64,000 nucleotides of DNA. It comes from Mytilus galloprovincialis (taxonomy: Eukaryota; Mollusca; Bivalvia; Mytilida; Mytilidae). The DNA is taken from positions 57,991,078 through 58,055,077 of the forward strand of contig NC_134841.1 of NCBI RefSeq assembly GCF_965363235.1. Reading direction: 5' to 3'. The notes beneath the pieces are model-generated. The model saw nothing but the letters and a program-made list of their open reading frames with translations, was not told the DNA's origin and made no database searches. Each line of letters starts with the position of its first letter. The first letter of the stretch is position 1. The translations under genes were made by a program, and so were the position numbers. Positions 21,693 through 33,300 of this stretch are shown one piece after another.

Positions 21693-22370
21693 TTTTTTCA
21701 TTTTCTTGCCAAGACAGAAAATCTGGCATATGTTTAATTACATTTCCTATAAAGTTATCTCTTAGCTTAGCATTTTTTTTACAGTATAAAATAAAATGGG
21801 CTTTATCCTCCATTGTATTACAGGATGTGCACAGTCTTTTTTCTCTAGATAGGTATTTTTAAATGTCTTCCTTTTTCTATCACTAAATTATGATAGCTAA
21901 TTCTCATTTTTGTTATGTTACTTCTCTTTTCAAAAGATTTACAGTTTAAGTAGTTTTCCATTTTAAAATTTTGCTTTAAACTTTTATATAAATACAATTT
22001 ACTTTTTTTATCTATTTTTTCAAATTTTTGTTAAAATATATTTGTGTAGAAATTTAATAATTGATGTTTTAAGGTTGTTTTTTTTTAAATTTCAGTATTT
22101 TTTTCTTTTGTTTCCCTCAAAATATTTTTAACATATGTAAACCAGGTATAGCAACCTGAATTATCTAAACTTATAGAAAGTAAAAAGGATTCATATAATA
22201 ATGGATTAATTTCAGAATTTGGTAATCTTGATATAAAGTAAAGTATACTTTGAGTTTTTATATGCATCTCTAGTGGGGATCTCCCTAGCTCTGTTCTCAC
22301 AGCTATGTTTGATGAAGATTTTCTTGTTCTGAGGATATACTTACAGACAGACAAATGTATTTTCTACACT
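21690..22370 (-). pseudogene. LINE reverse-transcriptase C-terminal fragment
   Basis: Minus-strand translation gives SSSNIAVRTELGRSPLEMHI near 22,290, then FKMENYLNCKSFEKRSNITK, then SYHNLVIEKGRHLKIPI, then MEDKAHFILYCKKNAK near 21,800 and NEKIKYL near 21,700. This order is typical of the C-terminal region of CR1/Jockey-type LINE proteins, including the cysteine/histidine patch. At least one stop and frame changes are present, so it is dead. The usual last ~20-25 residues and 3' UTR are missing, because coding sequence passes straight into the last unit of the 88-bp array. Confidence 0.75.
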
Positions 22371-22468
22371 TGATTTTTCAGTAAAAATAAGGGGGGTCTA
22401 TATTTGTTACATTTGGACTATCCTGGAATGTTTTCTTTCTTAATTTTTTTACTATTTGTTTGTATTTA

Positions 22469-22640
22469 GGCAACAACCATTTTATTATCTGGGGGGGCCT
22501 GGGATTTTTTTGAAAAAAATATAAAAATATTTTAATGGCCTAAATGAACAAAAAAAAATTATGTTTTTAAACTGTAGCTGAAAAAAAAATTATGTTTTGC
22601 AATGTAGCTGAAAAAAAAATTATGCTGTCACCTGCTTAAA
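22469..22640. mobile_element. One-ended or decayed copy of the GGCARCAACCATTT MITE
   Basis: TTA followed by GGCAACAACCATTTTATTAT and CTGGGGGGGCCTGG matches the left end of the complete MITE at 27,007. No matching right end is seen. Downstream is a short tandem repeat (GTAGCTGAAAAAAAAATTATG). Confidence 0.55.
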
Positions 22641-22891
22641 AATTTTTTTTGCACTGCTGAATTTGAGAATAGTGAAAATAACAACAGTTGAGACAGTGAA
22701 ACAGCAGATTATAAACATCTGTCCAGTCTACAGATTAAGCTAAGATTTATATTTATACCTTATTACTTTTTATATTTTCCTGTAAGTGTTTGATCCAGAA
22801 ATATTTAAAAGCATTCCAAATCTCCCGCATGTACATGTATGCTACTAGATTAAGACATATTTAAAACTGCAAATATTATAAACATGATATG

Positions 22892-23049
22892 CAGGCGCAG
22901 ATCCAGAGGGGGGTTCCAGGGTTGGAACCCCCCCTTTTTTTTGGCCGATCAATGCATTTGAATGGGAGCATATAGCTGGAACCCCCCCCCCCCCCCCCCC
23001 CATTAATCTGGGTTGGGAACCCCCTTTTTAAAATGGCTGGATCCGCCCC
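22892..23049. mobile_element. MITE with CAGGSGCRGATCC ends and G/C runs
   Basis: Starts CAGGCGCAGATCCAG and ends CTGGATCCGCCCC, which are inverted repeats of each other. It is flanked by the direct repeat TGATATG (22,885-22,891 and 23,050-23,056). The interior has long C runs. Related ends occur at 29,771 and 38,630. A non-autonomous hAT-like element is plausible. Confidence 0.6.
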
Positions 23050-23059
23050 TGATATGGTC

Positions 23060-24080
23060 ATTTTATAACAGGGATAGATATGGTATCATATTAAAGCAGT
23101 CTTTTAAAGTAGCCCTGATTGTGTATTTTCCTTTGTATCATTCTGTATCATTTTTTATACCTCTTTTTTCAATGGAATATCAATTATCATAGTTGGAAAC
23201 AGTGGATGCTACTCACTCTTACATATGGCAATGGTTTTGAGAAAAATAGAATGTATTTCTGTTCCACATTATAGGAAAAAAAATTATCGGAGGAAGCTTA
23301 GGTTCCGAAATTTTTTTTATGAACATAATAAAAATCCCAGGTGAAAGATAAGACTTCAATATTTGTAATTCGTTGTGTCCATGCATGTCAACTTTTTGCA
23401 CCGGAACCTTGCCCTAATCGAAAATAAAGGTGGAATTTCCCCTTCTCGGAAGCTCATTTTTTATACTTCTCTTTTCAATACCGGTGTCCTTGTGTTTGAA
23501 AATGAGCAGCTACATTTGTAGAGTTTTCTGAATTTTTGGTATGTTTTGGGATAAAAGTCAAACTTTATGCACACCAAACCTTATCGGAAAAGAGCAGGTG
23601 GATTTTTTTTTAATTGTCATTATGTTTTGATAGACAATTAAGGGAAAATAACTGTGTTCTCCGGCCTTTTTGGTCCCCTGATTTGCACCATTTGCTTAAA
23701 ATTTGAAATGCAATGATATTTTATTGTTAATTTATAGTAAATGATTGAAAAATAATTTGTGATGCCTATTTTACCATATTTTGGGGTTGTAAAGTTTATT
23801 TGTTGAAACTTTTGCGGCAAATCTCAAATCAGGGGCTCATAGTTTTTCTGTTTTGGGCAAATTCCTACTCATTCTGATAAGAAATATTTCATTTAAAGGA
23901 CTTATTCCAAAATATTGAGCAAAATTACAAGAAAAAACTGCCCCTAAGTAATATTAAATTAAATGTTTACTTTATTTAATTGGTGTAAACACCAAATGGC
24001 AATTTCACATATCTTTTTGAAGGATTTGGGTGGTCCTTAAAAGGACCTTTGGTTGCATGAGTTGCTGGGTTACTGTCTCA
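23060..24080. other. AT-rich spacer
   Basis: Only short unrelated open frames on both strands. No gene or RNA gene recognised. Confidence 0.5.
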
Positions 24081-24081
24081 T

Positions 24082-24688
24082 CTATGGTGCTGGTGGTAGT
24101 TTTCTCTTGCAACTAGTACTATGGCTAAGAAAGGCAGGTACTTGGTCCAACTGTCCTTTTCTGTAAACATCTTGCTCTTTACTTTTTAGCTTGGCCTCTC
24201 TATGTTCCACTATTTTTTCCCCACTCCGTGTAAGACATCTATGTTGAACTTCAGTTTTGTTTCCATAGTCTTGCTTGTAGGTAAACTGTTTGTCCATGCT
24301 TTACTGAGGTTCCTGGCATGTTGTTGTTTCTGTGAATTCCAGATGCCAATCTGGCCTCCATGCCTCTTGAGAAGATTACATACATTCTTAGGTAAATTCA
24401 CACTTAAAGACCTGTGCACAGCTTCATTCTTGTTCATGTTGTTGATGGTGTTGTAAAGCTTCATACTAGGCTACTAATTGCATCTTCGCTAAGCTTCATT
24501 CTCAAGATCTCTTGTAGTAACAACTTGTCTTTTTCATCCATTTGTAGGATAGTAATGTTATGACAGCCAAGGATGCAATTCTGAAAACTAGGTTGAGTTT
24601 TTAATTTTTCATTGATTTTTCTCAAATATTCTGGGTAGGAATTTATGTGATTTGAAATGAATTTAGAAAAGTAACCTTGATAACACAA
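24082..24688 (-). pseudogene. Frameshifted coding fragment, transposon-derived protein-like
   Basis: Three minus-strand frames follow one another. The first (24,688-24,461) has ILQMDEKDKLLLQEILRMKL. The second (24,464-24,210) has NMNKNEAVHRSLSVNLPKNV. The third (24,297-24,082) has EKIVEHREAKLKSKEQDVYR. The N-x-NK-EA-HR-LS-LPKN pattern resembles a multi-copy mollusc/cnidarian protein that I associate with DNA transposons, and the three parts fall in the expected order. The second to third switch happens at an A6 run. I read this as one coding region with two frameshifts. The family assignment is from memory and uncertain. Confidence 0.4.
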
Positions 24689-24699
24689 TGATGTGTTCT

Positions 24700-25300
24700 T
24701 CTTTTGGAAAATTTTATTATTGATTTAATTTCATGAATGTTTCTACTTTAACAAACACTTTAGTTTTTCCAAAAACTTGCACTAATAAAAAAGTTATGAG
24801 CATTTAAATATTGAAGGTATTTTGAGGGAAATGAAAATTCCATTCCAGAAAAATGATAAAATTTTGGTGTGAAGGTTGTGCTAATTGTCTGCATTAGTCA
24901 AGGGAATTTTTTGAAAATTTTTACAGAACTGGAAAGAAAACCTGTTGCGACTAATATTTATAACCTTTCCATCATTATTTAAAGCAAATTTGTAATGTAA
25001 TAAATACCTTGATGGATTACATATAAATATCCTGATGGAGAGCTTAGTCGATTCTGAAACTGAGGGTGCAACAGGTAACGGAAAAACCCCAAAAGTTGAC
25101 CAACTTGGTCGAATGAAAATGTCTTTTCTTAATAGTGTTTTTAATTATTATTGCAACATTATTAAGAACGGCTTGCATGTATTAGATTGACTTGTTATAA
25201 TATCACTTTTAACTTTTATAGGCAGGGTTTGTAAAATTGAGGCTTTTCTTTTCAAGAATTTCCTGTTTGATCAAATATTGCTATTTTTAAAAAAAAAAAC
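24700..25300. other. AT-rich spacer
   Basis: No supported feature. Confidence 0.45.
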
Positions 25301-25310
25301 CATAAAAATT

Positions 25311-25430
25311 GCTTCTTTTTGTAACTTCATTTGGTTGTAAAAGCGTTGACCAAAGTACATTTTGTAAATCATTCTAAAAATGTGCGCACAGTCAACGCTT
25401 TTACAACCCTATGAAGTTAGAAAAAGAAGC
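25311..25430. repeat. Foldback element with 40-bp arms
   Basis: Left arm GCTTCTTTTTGTAACTTCAT...GTTGAC (25,311-25,350) is almost the exact reverse complement of the right arm GTCAACGCTTTTACAACCCT...AAGAAGC (25,391-25,430), around a 40-bp loop. It belongs to the same family as 6,038-6,149. It could form a strong cruciform or hairpin. Confidence 0.8.
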
Positions 25431-26009
25431 ATTCAATACTTATACATTGTAATTACATTTTTTAGCTATGATCATGAAAACACATATTTTATGTTTTTTT
25501 TATTTAATTCACCTGTGCCCTTTTTTGTGGGACCAAGTATTATCATGAATGAAAAGTTTTATTGAGTAATGCAATTGCTTAAGGAATAACACGTGTTGTG
25601 CTGTTAGCCAATCAGAATAGAGTATTATAATGAAACATACATCTAATGTAATTATTACCTTTTAAAAAATTTTGTTACCATAGTAATAATTTATCGCCTT
25701 CTCTAACAAAGAGCTTCGATTCTTTTGTTCTATTTCAACCGGGTTTCCACCTGTTTAAATAAATGATATCACTGATATCTTGAATATTACCGGGTGTTTG
25801 GCCAGTAGAAACATCCAAACGTTCAGATGCGAAGTGTAAATGAAAGTATTATTTCCGTAAAAGAAAAAGAACAGAGAAGAATGGGATTTCATTTGTCTTG
25901 ACATAGCATCCAAATCTTTAAAAACTACCAATAAAAATAAAAGTAAATTTCAAATTTCAACTTTCCTCCAGTGTGAACGAATATAAATCCATGTCTATGT
26001 TGATAGGCG

Positions 26010-26255
26010 TCACATGTGAAGCTGGATCTGTTTATCTTTCTGGAGCCACTGAGATGGCCCCCAATTTTGGTCGGATTCTCGTTGATCAGCCTTTAGTTTT
26101 TATGTTGTGTTTTGTGTAGACTAAGTATTGTTTGTCTGTTTGTCTTTTAGTCTTTCTGTCATTTTTGTCTTTTTTTTATCATGGTATTGTCAGTTTATTT
26201 TCCACTTGTGAGTTTGAATGTCCCTTTAGTATATTTCACCTATCTTTTTAAGTTT
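26010..26255 (+). repeat. Interspersed repeat fragment
   Basis: Words such as GAGCCACTGAGATGGC, GTTTGTCTGTTTGTCTTTTA, ATCATGGTATTGTCAGTTTA and GAATGTCCCTTTAGTAT occur in an order that I recall from an abundant mussel interspersed repeat. No coding capacity. Confidence 0.45.
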
Positions 26256-26944
26256 TTCAACTATAGTAAAACAGCATACTGAACGAGTGACACGATTTTC
26301 AATTGTAATCTTATGAAATAAAATTCATGGCTATACTTGAGACTCTCAAGTTGAGAGGGATTGAATAACCTGAGGGATTGAATTTTCAGAAAAGAACGAA
26401 GCGGCATGCTATTTAAAGCAGTGTGGAAAATTTGAGTTTGAAAACCCTAGGACATGACTACAACTAACTACACTAAAAGATAAGAGCACTGTGCAAAGTC
26501 GTACATCCATGTAGGATTCTAATTTTCCGCCTCTTTTTTCACATCAATCAGTCATTATTATTGATTTGAAAGTCCAGGAGTGTTATGTGTTATACCAAAA
26601 AAAAAAAAGCTTACTTCAGTATTGTAATCGAGCAAGAAAGGCTTTGTTTAGTGAGTGATTTTCTCAATTTTTTTATTAAAATAAAGTGTTTTCAAATTTC
26701 TATTCTACTTCCCATGAATCCTTACCGACGGTTGTTGTCCGTCCATACACCATTTTCCCATTAGGTTTCTTGTATATATATGTTTTCTTTCCATTGGCAT
26801 TATACAAGAAAAGATGCAACGAAAATCACCAATGTAGAACAACGCAACAAGATACACCACATTAATCATTCTGATTCAATGCTATTGAAAAAAAAACACA
26901 AAGAAAAAACGATTAAAATCATTTTTCCAAAATTTTATCACTTC

Positions 26945-28292
26945 ACAACCAATCTATAGAATCGAGGCCAATGTCCATCTTTTTGAATTACTTCAAAATT
27001 ATCTTAGGCAGCAACCATTTGATTTTCTGGGGGGGGGGGGCTATGTTTTTTTTTCTGTACAAACTTTTTTTTTCGCCTGCGGCGAAAAACAATCTATTTT
27101 TTTCGCGAGAAGTCGAAAACAATTTTTTTCTTTCAATTTTAGCATTACATATAGTGGCAGCTGGGGGTGAAACAAACAAATTTTTTTTATCAGAATCAAA
27201 AACAAATTATTTTTTTCTCCAAAAACTGGAAACAAACTTTTTTTTCCAAAAAAAACCATAGCCCCCCCCCCCCCAGAAAATCAAATGGTTGCTGCCTTAC
27301 AGATAGTAGGCAACAAATCAAACTTCAGGGAGTACTCAGCAGTTGGGCTGACATCCAGAAAGGGTTACCCCAAGGCTCAATCCTGGGGTCCCTATTATTT
27401 AATTTTTTTATAAATGACATATTCTATTTTATTGAACATGGTACCCTGTATAATTATGCCGATGATACTCTGTCATATGCAGACAACAATTTTGAAAATT
27501 TATTATGTACACTTAAAAGAGAAAGTGCTGTTTTAATTGACTGGTTTGGATTTAATTGTATGCAGGCAAATCCTGACAAATTCCAAGCCATTGCAGTTGG
27601 AAATAAAACATTTGCAAAAAAGCCTGTTTTTAATATACAGTCAGCAAAAATATCCTGTGATGAGATTGTCAAACTTTTAAGTATTGATATTGACTATCAA
27701 CTTTAAAATTTTAATCACCACATTAAAAATATTTGTCGTAAAGCATCCCAACAACTGAATGTTTTAAAGCGCATTGGCTGCTACCTTACTAAATTGAATA
27801 AATTGACCATTTTCCACACATTTATTTTATCTAATTTTAATTTTTGTCCTTTGGCATGGCTTTTTTACACCACCAAATTGGAAAAAAATCAGGAAAGGGC
27901 TTTAAGATTTATATATGAAGACTATGTTAGTTCATATGATGAACTACTTGTACGAGCAAAGGTTCCATCACTGAAAATAAGACGTATGCGTAACATGGCT
28001 TTTGAGTGTTTTAAAATCTTATATAAATTGTCACCACCATGCTTACATGATTTAGTTGTATTGAAAGATTGTAAATATACTTTTAGATATTCTAATATTG
28101 TAGATATACCTAGGGTCGGAACATCAACCTATGGTAAGAACTCTTTTAAATACACAGCTGCTGTTTTATGGAATGATCTACCTGATGATTTTAGAAAAAT
28201 TGCTAATTTTGGATCATTTTAGTCAGTTCAAAAATATTTTAAAGTTATGGAATGGAAATGACTGTAAGTGCACAGTTTGTGCAGACTTTTAG
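26945..28292 (+). pseudogene. 5'-truncated LINE reverse transcriptase, interrupted by a MITE
   Basis: The frame before the MITE reads ...HLFELLQNYL and resumes after it as TDSRQQIKLQG. Reverse-transcriptase motifs follow: KGLPQGSILGSLLFN..IND, then LYNYADD (the catalytic YADD box, near 27,455), then KLLSIDIDYQL. An in-frame TAA breaks it at about 27,704. The C-terminal part continues (ALRFIYEDYVSSYDELL, KYTAAVLWNDLPDDFR) to 28,219. A frameshift there leads to an ending with NDCKCTVCADF and a stop at 28,292. It is CR1/Jockey-like from motif order and inactive. Confidence 0.85.
27007..27296. mobile_element. 290-bp MITE with long TIRs and TTA target duplication
   Basis: The left end GGCAGCAACCATTTGATTTT...CTATG is the reverse complement of the right end CATAG...AAAATCAAATGGTTGCTGCC. 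It is flanked on both sides by TTA (27,004-27,006 and 27,297-27,299). A 3-bp TTA/TAA duplication is characteristic of PIF/Harbinger elements. Removing element plus one TTA rejoins the LINE frame, which proves insertion into the LINE. The interior has GC-poor direct and inverted blocks, and the open frames through it are not genes. Confidence 0.85.
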
Positions 28293-28308
28293 TTTATATA
28301 TGTAGGAC

Positions 28309-28410
28309 TCTAAAGTGCAATGGGGACGCTAAAGTACGATAGTCACGCTAAAGTGCGATGGTCTACGCTAAAGTACGTGGTTCTATACGCTAAAGTGCGA
28401 TGGTCCAGGA
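28309..28410. repeat. Short tandem repeat of ACGCTAAAGTGCGATGGTC type
   Basis: About five imperfect copies of CTAAAGTRCGATGG with spacings of 18-22 bp, just after the LINE end. It could be a LINE-tail repeat or part of a separate element. Confidence 0.7.
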
Positions 28411-29144
28411 AAATATAGACGTAGTTCGATAATGACGTTAACAGTTGTTTATACAAACTAAAAATGAACATACCGGAAATATATTAGGAACATTTGATTG
28501 ACAATTTTTACACCATATGTCCATGACTTACGAGTAATTGATTGAATTTAACCGTTTTTTGTCGGCTGAATCACAATGTTTATAATTTGCGAGTGCTTGA
28601 AAAAGGACTTGTGTCCTACAGTCGACCATTTTACTATATAAATACAAAACAGTATATGCATACTTATCCTGCTTCTATTTGAAGCGAATGGATACATTCG
28701 ATTCATTGTTTATGTGGCAGTTTATTTGTGATCCCCATTAAAATGCTGTCGATTTTAATGAAAAGTAACGTTGGTAAAATAGAGATACATGTTTTCATGC
28801 ATTAACTATAAATTGTCTGCTAAAACAAGTTCTTACTGTATATTGTAGGAAATACGGAAAAGGAGAAAGCTCGGCGAACATTGAATTTCTCTCGCATTTA
28901 GATTTAAGCTTATGCAAATAAATGTTGCATTTTCCGACAATGAACGAATTAGGGATTTTTAATTTTCAATGACAAATGTAAGGGAGGTTGCAACATTAGT
29001 GTGAACGGCAATCTACACCAATTATCCAAATATTCAATACGCTCCGAATTGTTTAAAATTTATTTTACATGAAATATAATATTAGCAAAACATAAATAAC
29101 CTTTATAGCAATTATTACTTGGTCAGACTTGTTAATTTAGAAAC
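28411..29144. other. AT-rich spacer before assembly gap
   Basis: No exon or signal-peptide-like frame could be supported here, although the 5' end of the gene starting at 30,085 must lie upstream of it. Confidence 0.45.
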
Positions 29145-29344
29145 NNNNNNNNNNNNNNNNNNNNNNNNNNNNNNNNNNNNNNNNNNNNNNNNNNNNNNNN
29201 NNNNNNNNNNNNNNNNNNNNNNNNNNNNNNNNNNNNNNNNNNNNNNNNNNNNNNNNNNNNNNNNNNNNNNNNNNNNNNNNNNNNNNNNNNNNNNNNNNNN
29301 NNNNNNNNNNNNNNNNNNNNNNNNNNNNNNNNNNNNNNNNNNNN
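29145..29344. other. Assembly gap (200 N)
   Basis: A run of exactly 200 unknown bases; its true length is unknown. A reading frame that spans it is meaningless. Confidence 0.99.
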
Positions 29345-29770
29345 ACTTTAAACAGACAAGATAAGATCTGATGACAGTATGCTACCCCTTTTAATTTTCC
29401 TATAAATTAGTATTATTGAAGTTTTATAGATGTGTGTACTCTACATTAATGGTATGAGGAAATGAGTATATTAATTGTTTCATTTTTTTTTCCCTGCTCT
29501 AAAGAAGATCCGATATGCTTTTTTTGTCCTCCAGATTGCATGACATCCTATTTTTTTTCTTCGGGAAGTACTGAACCCAGGATTCCTGAAACTTGATATT
29601 AAGCTTGATTGTTCATCAACTTCCTGTATCTGAACATATTTATATATTATTAGATTATCATCGCAAAATATCTCCAGAAAAGAGCTTTCAGAAATTTGGT
29701 AAATGTGAGCATACTGTACCATGCATTTTTGCATTTCTAACTCATCAAGTTCCTGCTTTCTATTTTGTAC

Positions 29771-29929
29771 CAGTGGCGGATCCAGAACTTTTCATAAGGG
29801 GGCCTGCTGACTGGCCTAAGGGGTTGCCACTCCAGTCATGCTACAAAATTTCCCTATATAATCAACAAAATTTATCCCACGAAAGGGGGGACTCAGGGGC
29901 CCTGCGGGGCCCCCTCCCCCGGTCTGCCT
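29771..29929. mobile_element. MITE fragment with CAGTGGCGGATCC end
   Basis: The left end CAGTGGCGGATCCAGAACTT and the following GGGGGCCTGCTGACTGGCCTAAG.. parallel the better copy at 38,630. The interior words TCCCTATATAATCAACAAAA and ACTCCAGTCATGCT also match. The right end is degenerate. Confidence 0.6.
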
Positions 29930-30084
29930 TTGTGTACTTATATATTCCTACAAATAATGACCATGTATGAAACTTTTCCCAGAAACTACAGATCAGGTCT
30001 TCTTGAAATTTGACCAAATCGCCAAAAACCTTTGCATGTTTTTTTACTGCCAGGTAGATATTTCATTTTTATGTTGACTTTCAG

Positions 30085-30341
30085 ACTCTGGATGTGCTGA
30101 TGGATCAAGAATAGGCCTATATGGACATGAAAACATTGTGACGTGTCAAGGAAAATGGAAAGGACATATAAACAACAGTAGTCATTTATGTGCTGTTGGA
30201 TGGAAAGTGTGTTCATATGAAGACACAGATTTACTTGGAACTATATCATGGGAGGAAGCTATATCTGTGGAGGGATGTTACAGTATGAATGCTGCACAAG
30301 ATGGTGGGAAATGTCAGAAATGTGCCGAAGATTATGGTCAG
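30085..30341 (+). CDS. Exon: first half of Cys-rich module 1
   Basis: Acceptor GACTTTCAG, donor CAG|GTTGGT. The exon enters with 2 nt of a split codon and leaves in phase 0. Key parts are SGCADGSR, VTCQGKWKGH, LCAVGWKVC, VEGCYSMNAA and GKCQKCAEDYGQ. The donor is weaker than the others; GATTATG|GTCAGG is an alternative but would change the phase. Confidence 0.8.
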
Positions 30342-33300
30342 GTTGGTGTACCTAAATCTATTGCATTACAATGTTTTTTTCTCAAAAAAAATTTCTATCC
30401 AAACTTGACCTGATTTTTTTTCTCGCTTCAAAAGTTCCAAAACTCTGTATAGCTTTCCTATTAGATTTTCATCAAATATTTGTATTATATATAGCTAAAA
30501 GGTAATATAAATGCTTGGTAGAAATCTTCTCTTACAAGAGAATGATCATTACCTTAGAAATGTAGATTATGTTGCCTTTCTTACTCTATTACTAATCAAA
30601 GAATCAGAACATAGAAACACAAATTTTAACAAAAGCTTGAGAATCAAATGTACTATAATAAACAGAGATAATCTAAATATGGGAAGTTATTTATTCAATG
30701 TTTAGAATATTTGAATCAGCATATATATTTTATTAATGAAAGAAATAGTAAAGCAATGAATTACTAGTTTCACCTCATTAACTTTCAAATTATGTAATTA
30801 TAATTTGGTTTTTTGTCTCTCAAATTCATAAGTTATCAAAAGCCAATTATTAACATTGTAAAAATAAACAGGTAAAAATTTCCCATTAAATATTTAAAAT
30901 TAGCACACAAATGTTTTGCAAAATTGCTAATGAATTTGCATTTTTTTCAAGTAAACAACTATATGTACTTCTACCTACATACCAAAGTACAAAGTAACAA
31001 TATATAGTTTATTTAGATATGTGGACTAAGTACTAATTAGCTACTGTTCTATCTGGGGTGTCTAGGGTTCGCTAGTTAAAGTCTATGAAGGATGAGGTTC
31101 AGGTATCCATTCAAGATTAACAGCTGATTAACTATGATAAACTTTTCAACAAAGACATCAAAATGTTGTAAACAGAAGATAGCCATCATAAAGATTGTGA
31201 GGTCATCTTCACACCTTGCAATGAATTTGCAAATATTTGTAGAATTTATTCCATCTTTTCACATGACTTTCTTATCATATTTGTTAATTCACAAGATCAG
31301 AGAAGGAATTTTTGTAATATTTGTAAATTGGTGAATTTAATTCTTTCAATCAAAATTTTTTTTTTTTTTTAATTGTCAATCACAATCAATGTATAGATTA
31401 GGTGGCAAAATTAATAAAATCTAAAATGAAAAACGCATTTGACTTTTATAACCAAAATTCATGCTTTTCTAATGCAGGGAATGATTTTTTGATTTGAGTT
31501 GAGACGATTGATTTGTGAAATAATTATATGATAATGGAGTTTCATTCTACCTTGCAAGACGTGTGGTAAATTATGTAATAGATGGAATATTATATAAAAA
31601 GGAAGATTTTTTTACTTAACAACCAAAAGCATATTTATAATGTTGTAGTACAATAATTATGCAATGAAATTCTTATAGGAATTGATTTTACTTTAATGAA
31701 AGTTCTTTATTATGTTTTGTAAATAGATTCAGTTCATTATAACTTTATATGTTTTGAAAATTAAAACCATCTGTGTGGCATCTTTCGATTTATTAATTGA
31801 ATAATTTATTTTCTTTAAATAACACAGAGGATCATAATCCTAATATTATGAAATGATTGATAATTTTACAGTTGTGACTATAATAAAATGCTCAACCTGC
31901 TTTGTGGAATGAAAAAGTTAAAAAATATTCTTTGGAACGATAAAGAACCTGTTTGATTATTTAATGTTACGGTAATGTAACATACATAAAGTATGCTCAA
32001 ATGAATAAATTTAAAAGGAAAATGTTTAATAGTTGATTTAAATTTTCAATAAATATTAATTGTTGAACTTTGTAGGAATCATAAATTCACATAACATTGT
32101 TAACTATAAAAGACACTTAAAAAGTTTCGCCACGCTCAACAATGATAAATGCAGAGGAAAAGAAATCCATGATCGTTATCGGAAAGCGAACTTAGTGCTT
32201 GGGTGAAACTTAAAGGATGATTTTACACCCGTATAAGTCTTAAAATAAAAATGGGGAACCACATGAAAAGAATGAAAGGATTTACCATTACAAAATCATC
32301 CACCAAGTAATTTTTGCACAATGGATTTGAAAATAGATATTTTATTACTCTGAGTTGCTGTTTGTCAGATGAATGTTACTGTTCATTTCACAGTTATGTA
32401 AGACATGCAGAGACATTTTTACTGCAAAGTCAATCTGTATAATAGACTACTTCATAATTTACTTTTAGTGTGTACTGTATTAAGTAAAGAACTGTATCAG
32501 TTAATAAAAGTCCAATTCTCTGGTTTTTTAAGTTAAATAAAAAATTATGTCAAGTGCATATGTTTAATGGAAAATAAAAGGTATTTTTCAGAAGAAAATC
32601 GGAAGATTTTTAATGTGTAAAATCTCAATCTTCAGAAGTTCTCAATATACATATCTGTTTAGTCATTGCTTGCCTAAAACATCTGAACACATTGTTAAGC
32701 TATGTGGAAAAACTAGGAAAAAATTAAACCTGATGCACTTTTAATCATTACCTTGTTTAACACCCACAAGGTAAACCTTTATTTACAAGATTCTTTGCAT
32801 TGCTGTATAACCATTTTGATAGAACCCAGTCTTACAAATCTTCATGCTTTCATTAATTAAACAGCCACTAACGACAGGAAGTATCAGTAACTCATTAACA
32901 AAACAATGTTGTTGCACATTACCTGCATTTTTATAATAAAACAATGTTATAATTGACCTACGATATTTTCAAAAGAATAAATACAACCTATGAACATTCA
33001 CCTCTATATAATGAGGACAAAGATATCACACCAGGAGGGATATGTTAAGTGCATTTTTTTCTGAAAGTTTATTCAGAAAAATCCTGTGATGTTTTGACCA
33101 AGCAGATGTGTTTTCTTGTAATTTAGGAATATAGTACATTTTTGTGAAAAGATAGATAAAAAATGAAATGAAATTATCTTTTTGAGTGATTATGATCATG
33201 ATTATACCTTTCTATCAGTGAAGTTAACATTTTTGAATAAGTGATAATGACTGCTAGATCAACACACATAAAATATATACAACAAATCTAGGTGTTATTC

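Noticed and set aside
24202..24456. Plus-strand 84-codon frame
   Set aside because: It lies opposite the minus-strand coding fragment, which has the more protein-like motifs.
26971..27261. Frames of 60-96 codons rich in Phe/Lys/Asn
   Set aside because: They read through the MITE's T/A-rich interior on either strand.
29119..29364. Open frame spanning the N run
   Set aside because: Almost all of it is unknown bases.
29593..29970. 125-codon plus-strand frame
   Set aside because: The second half is MITE sequence (CAGTGGCGGATCC element) and the first half has no domain content or splice partners.
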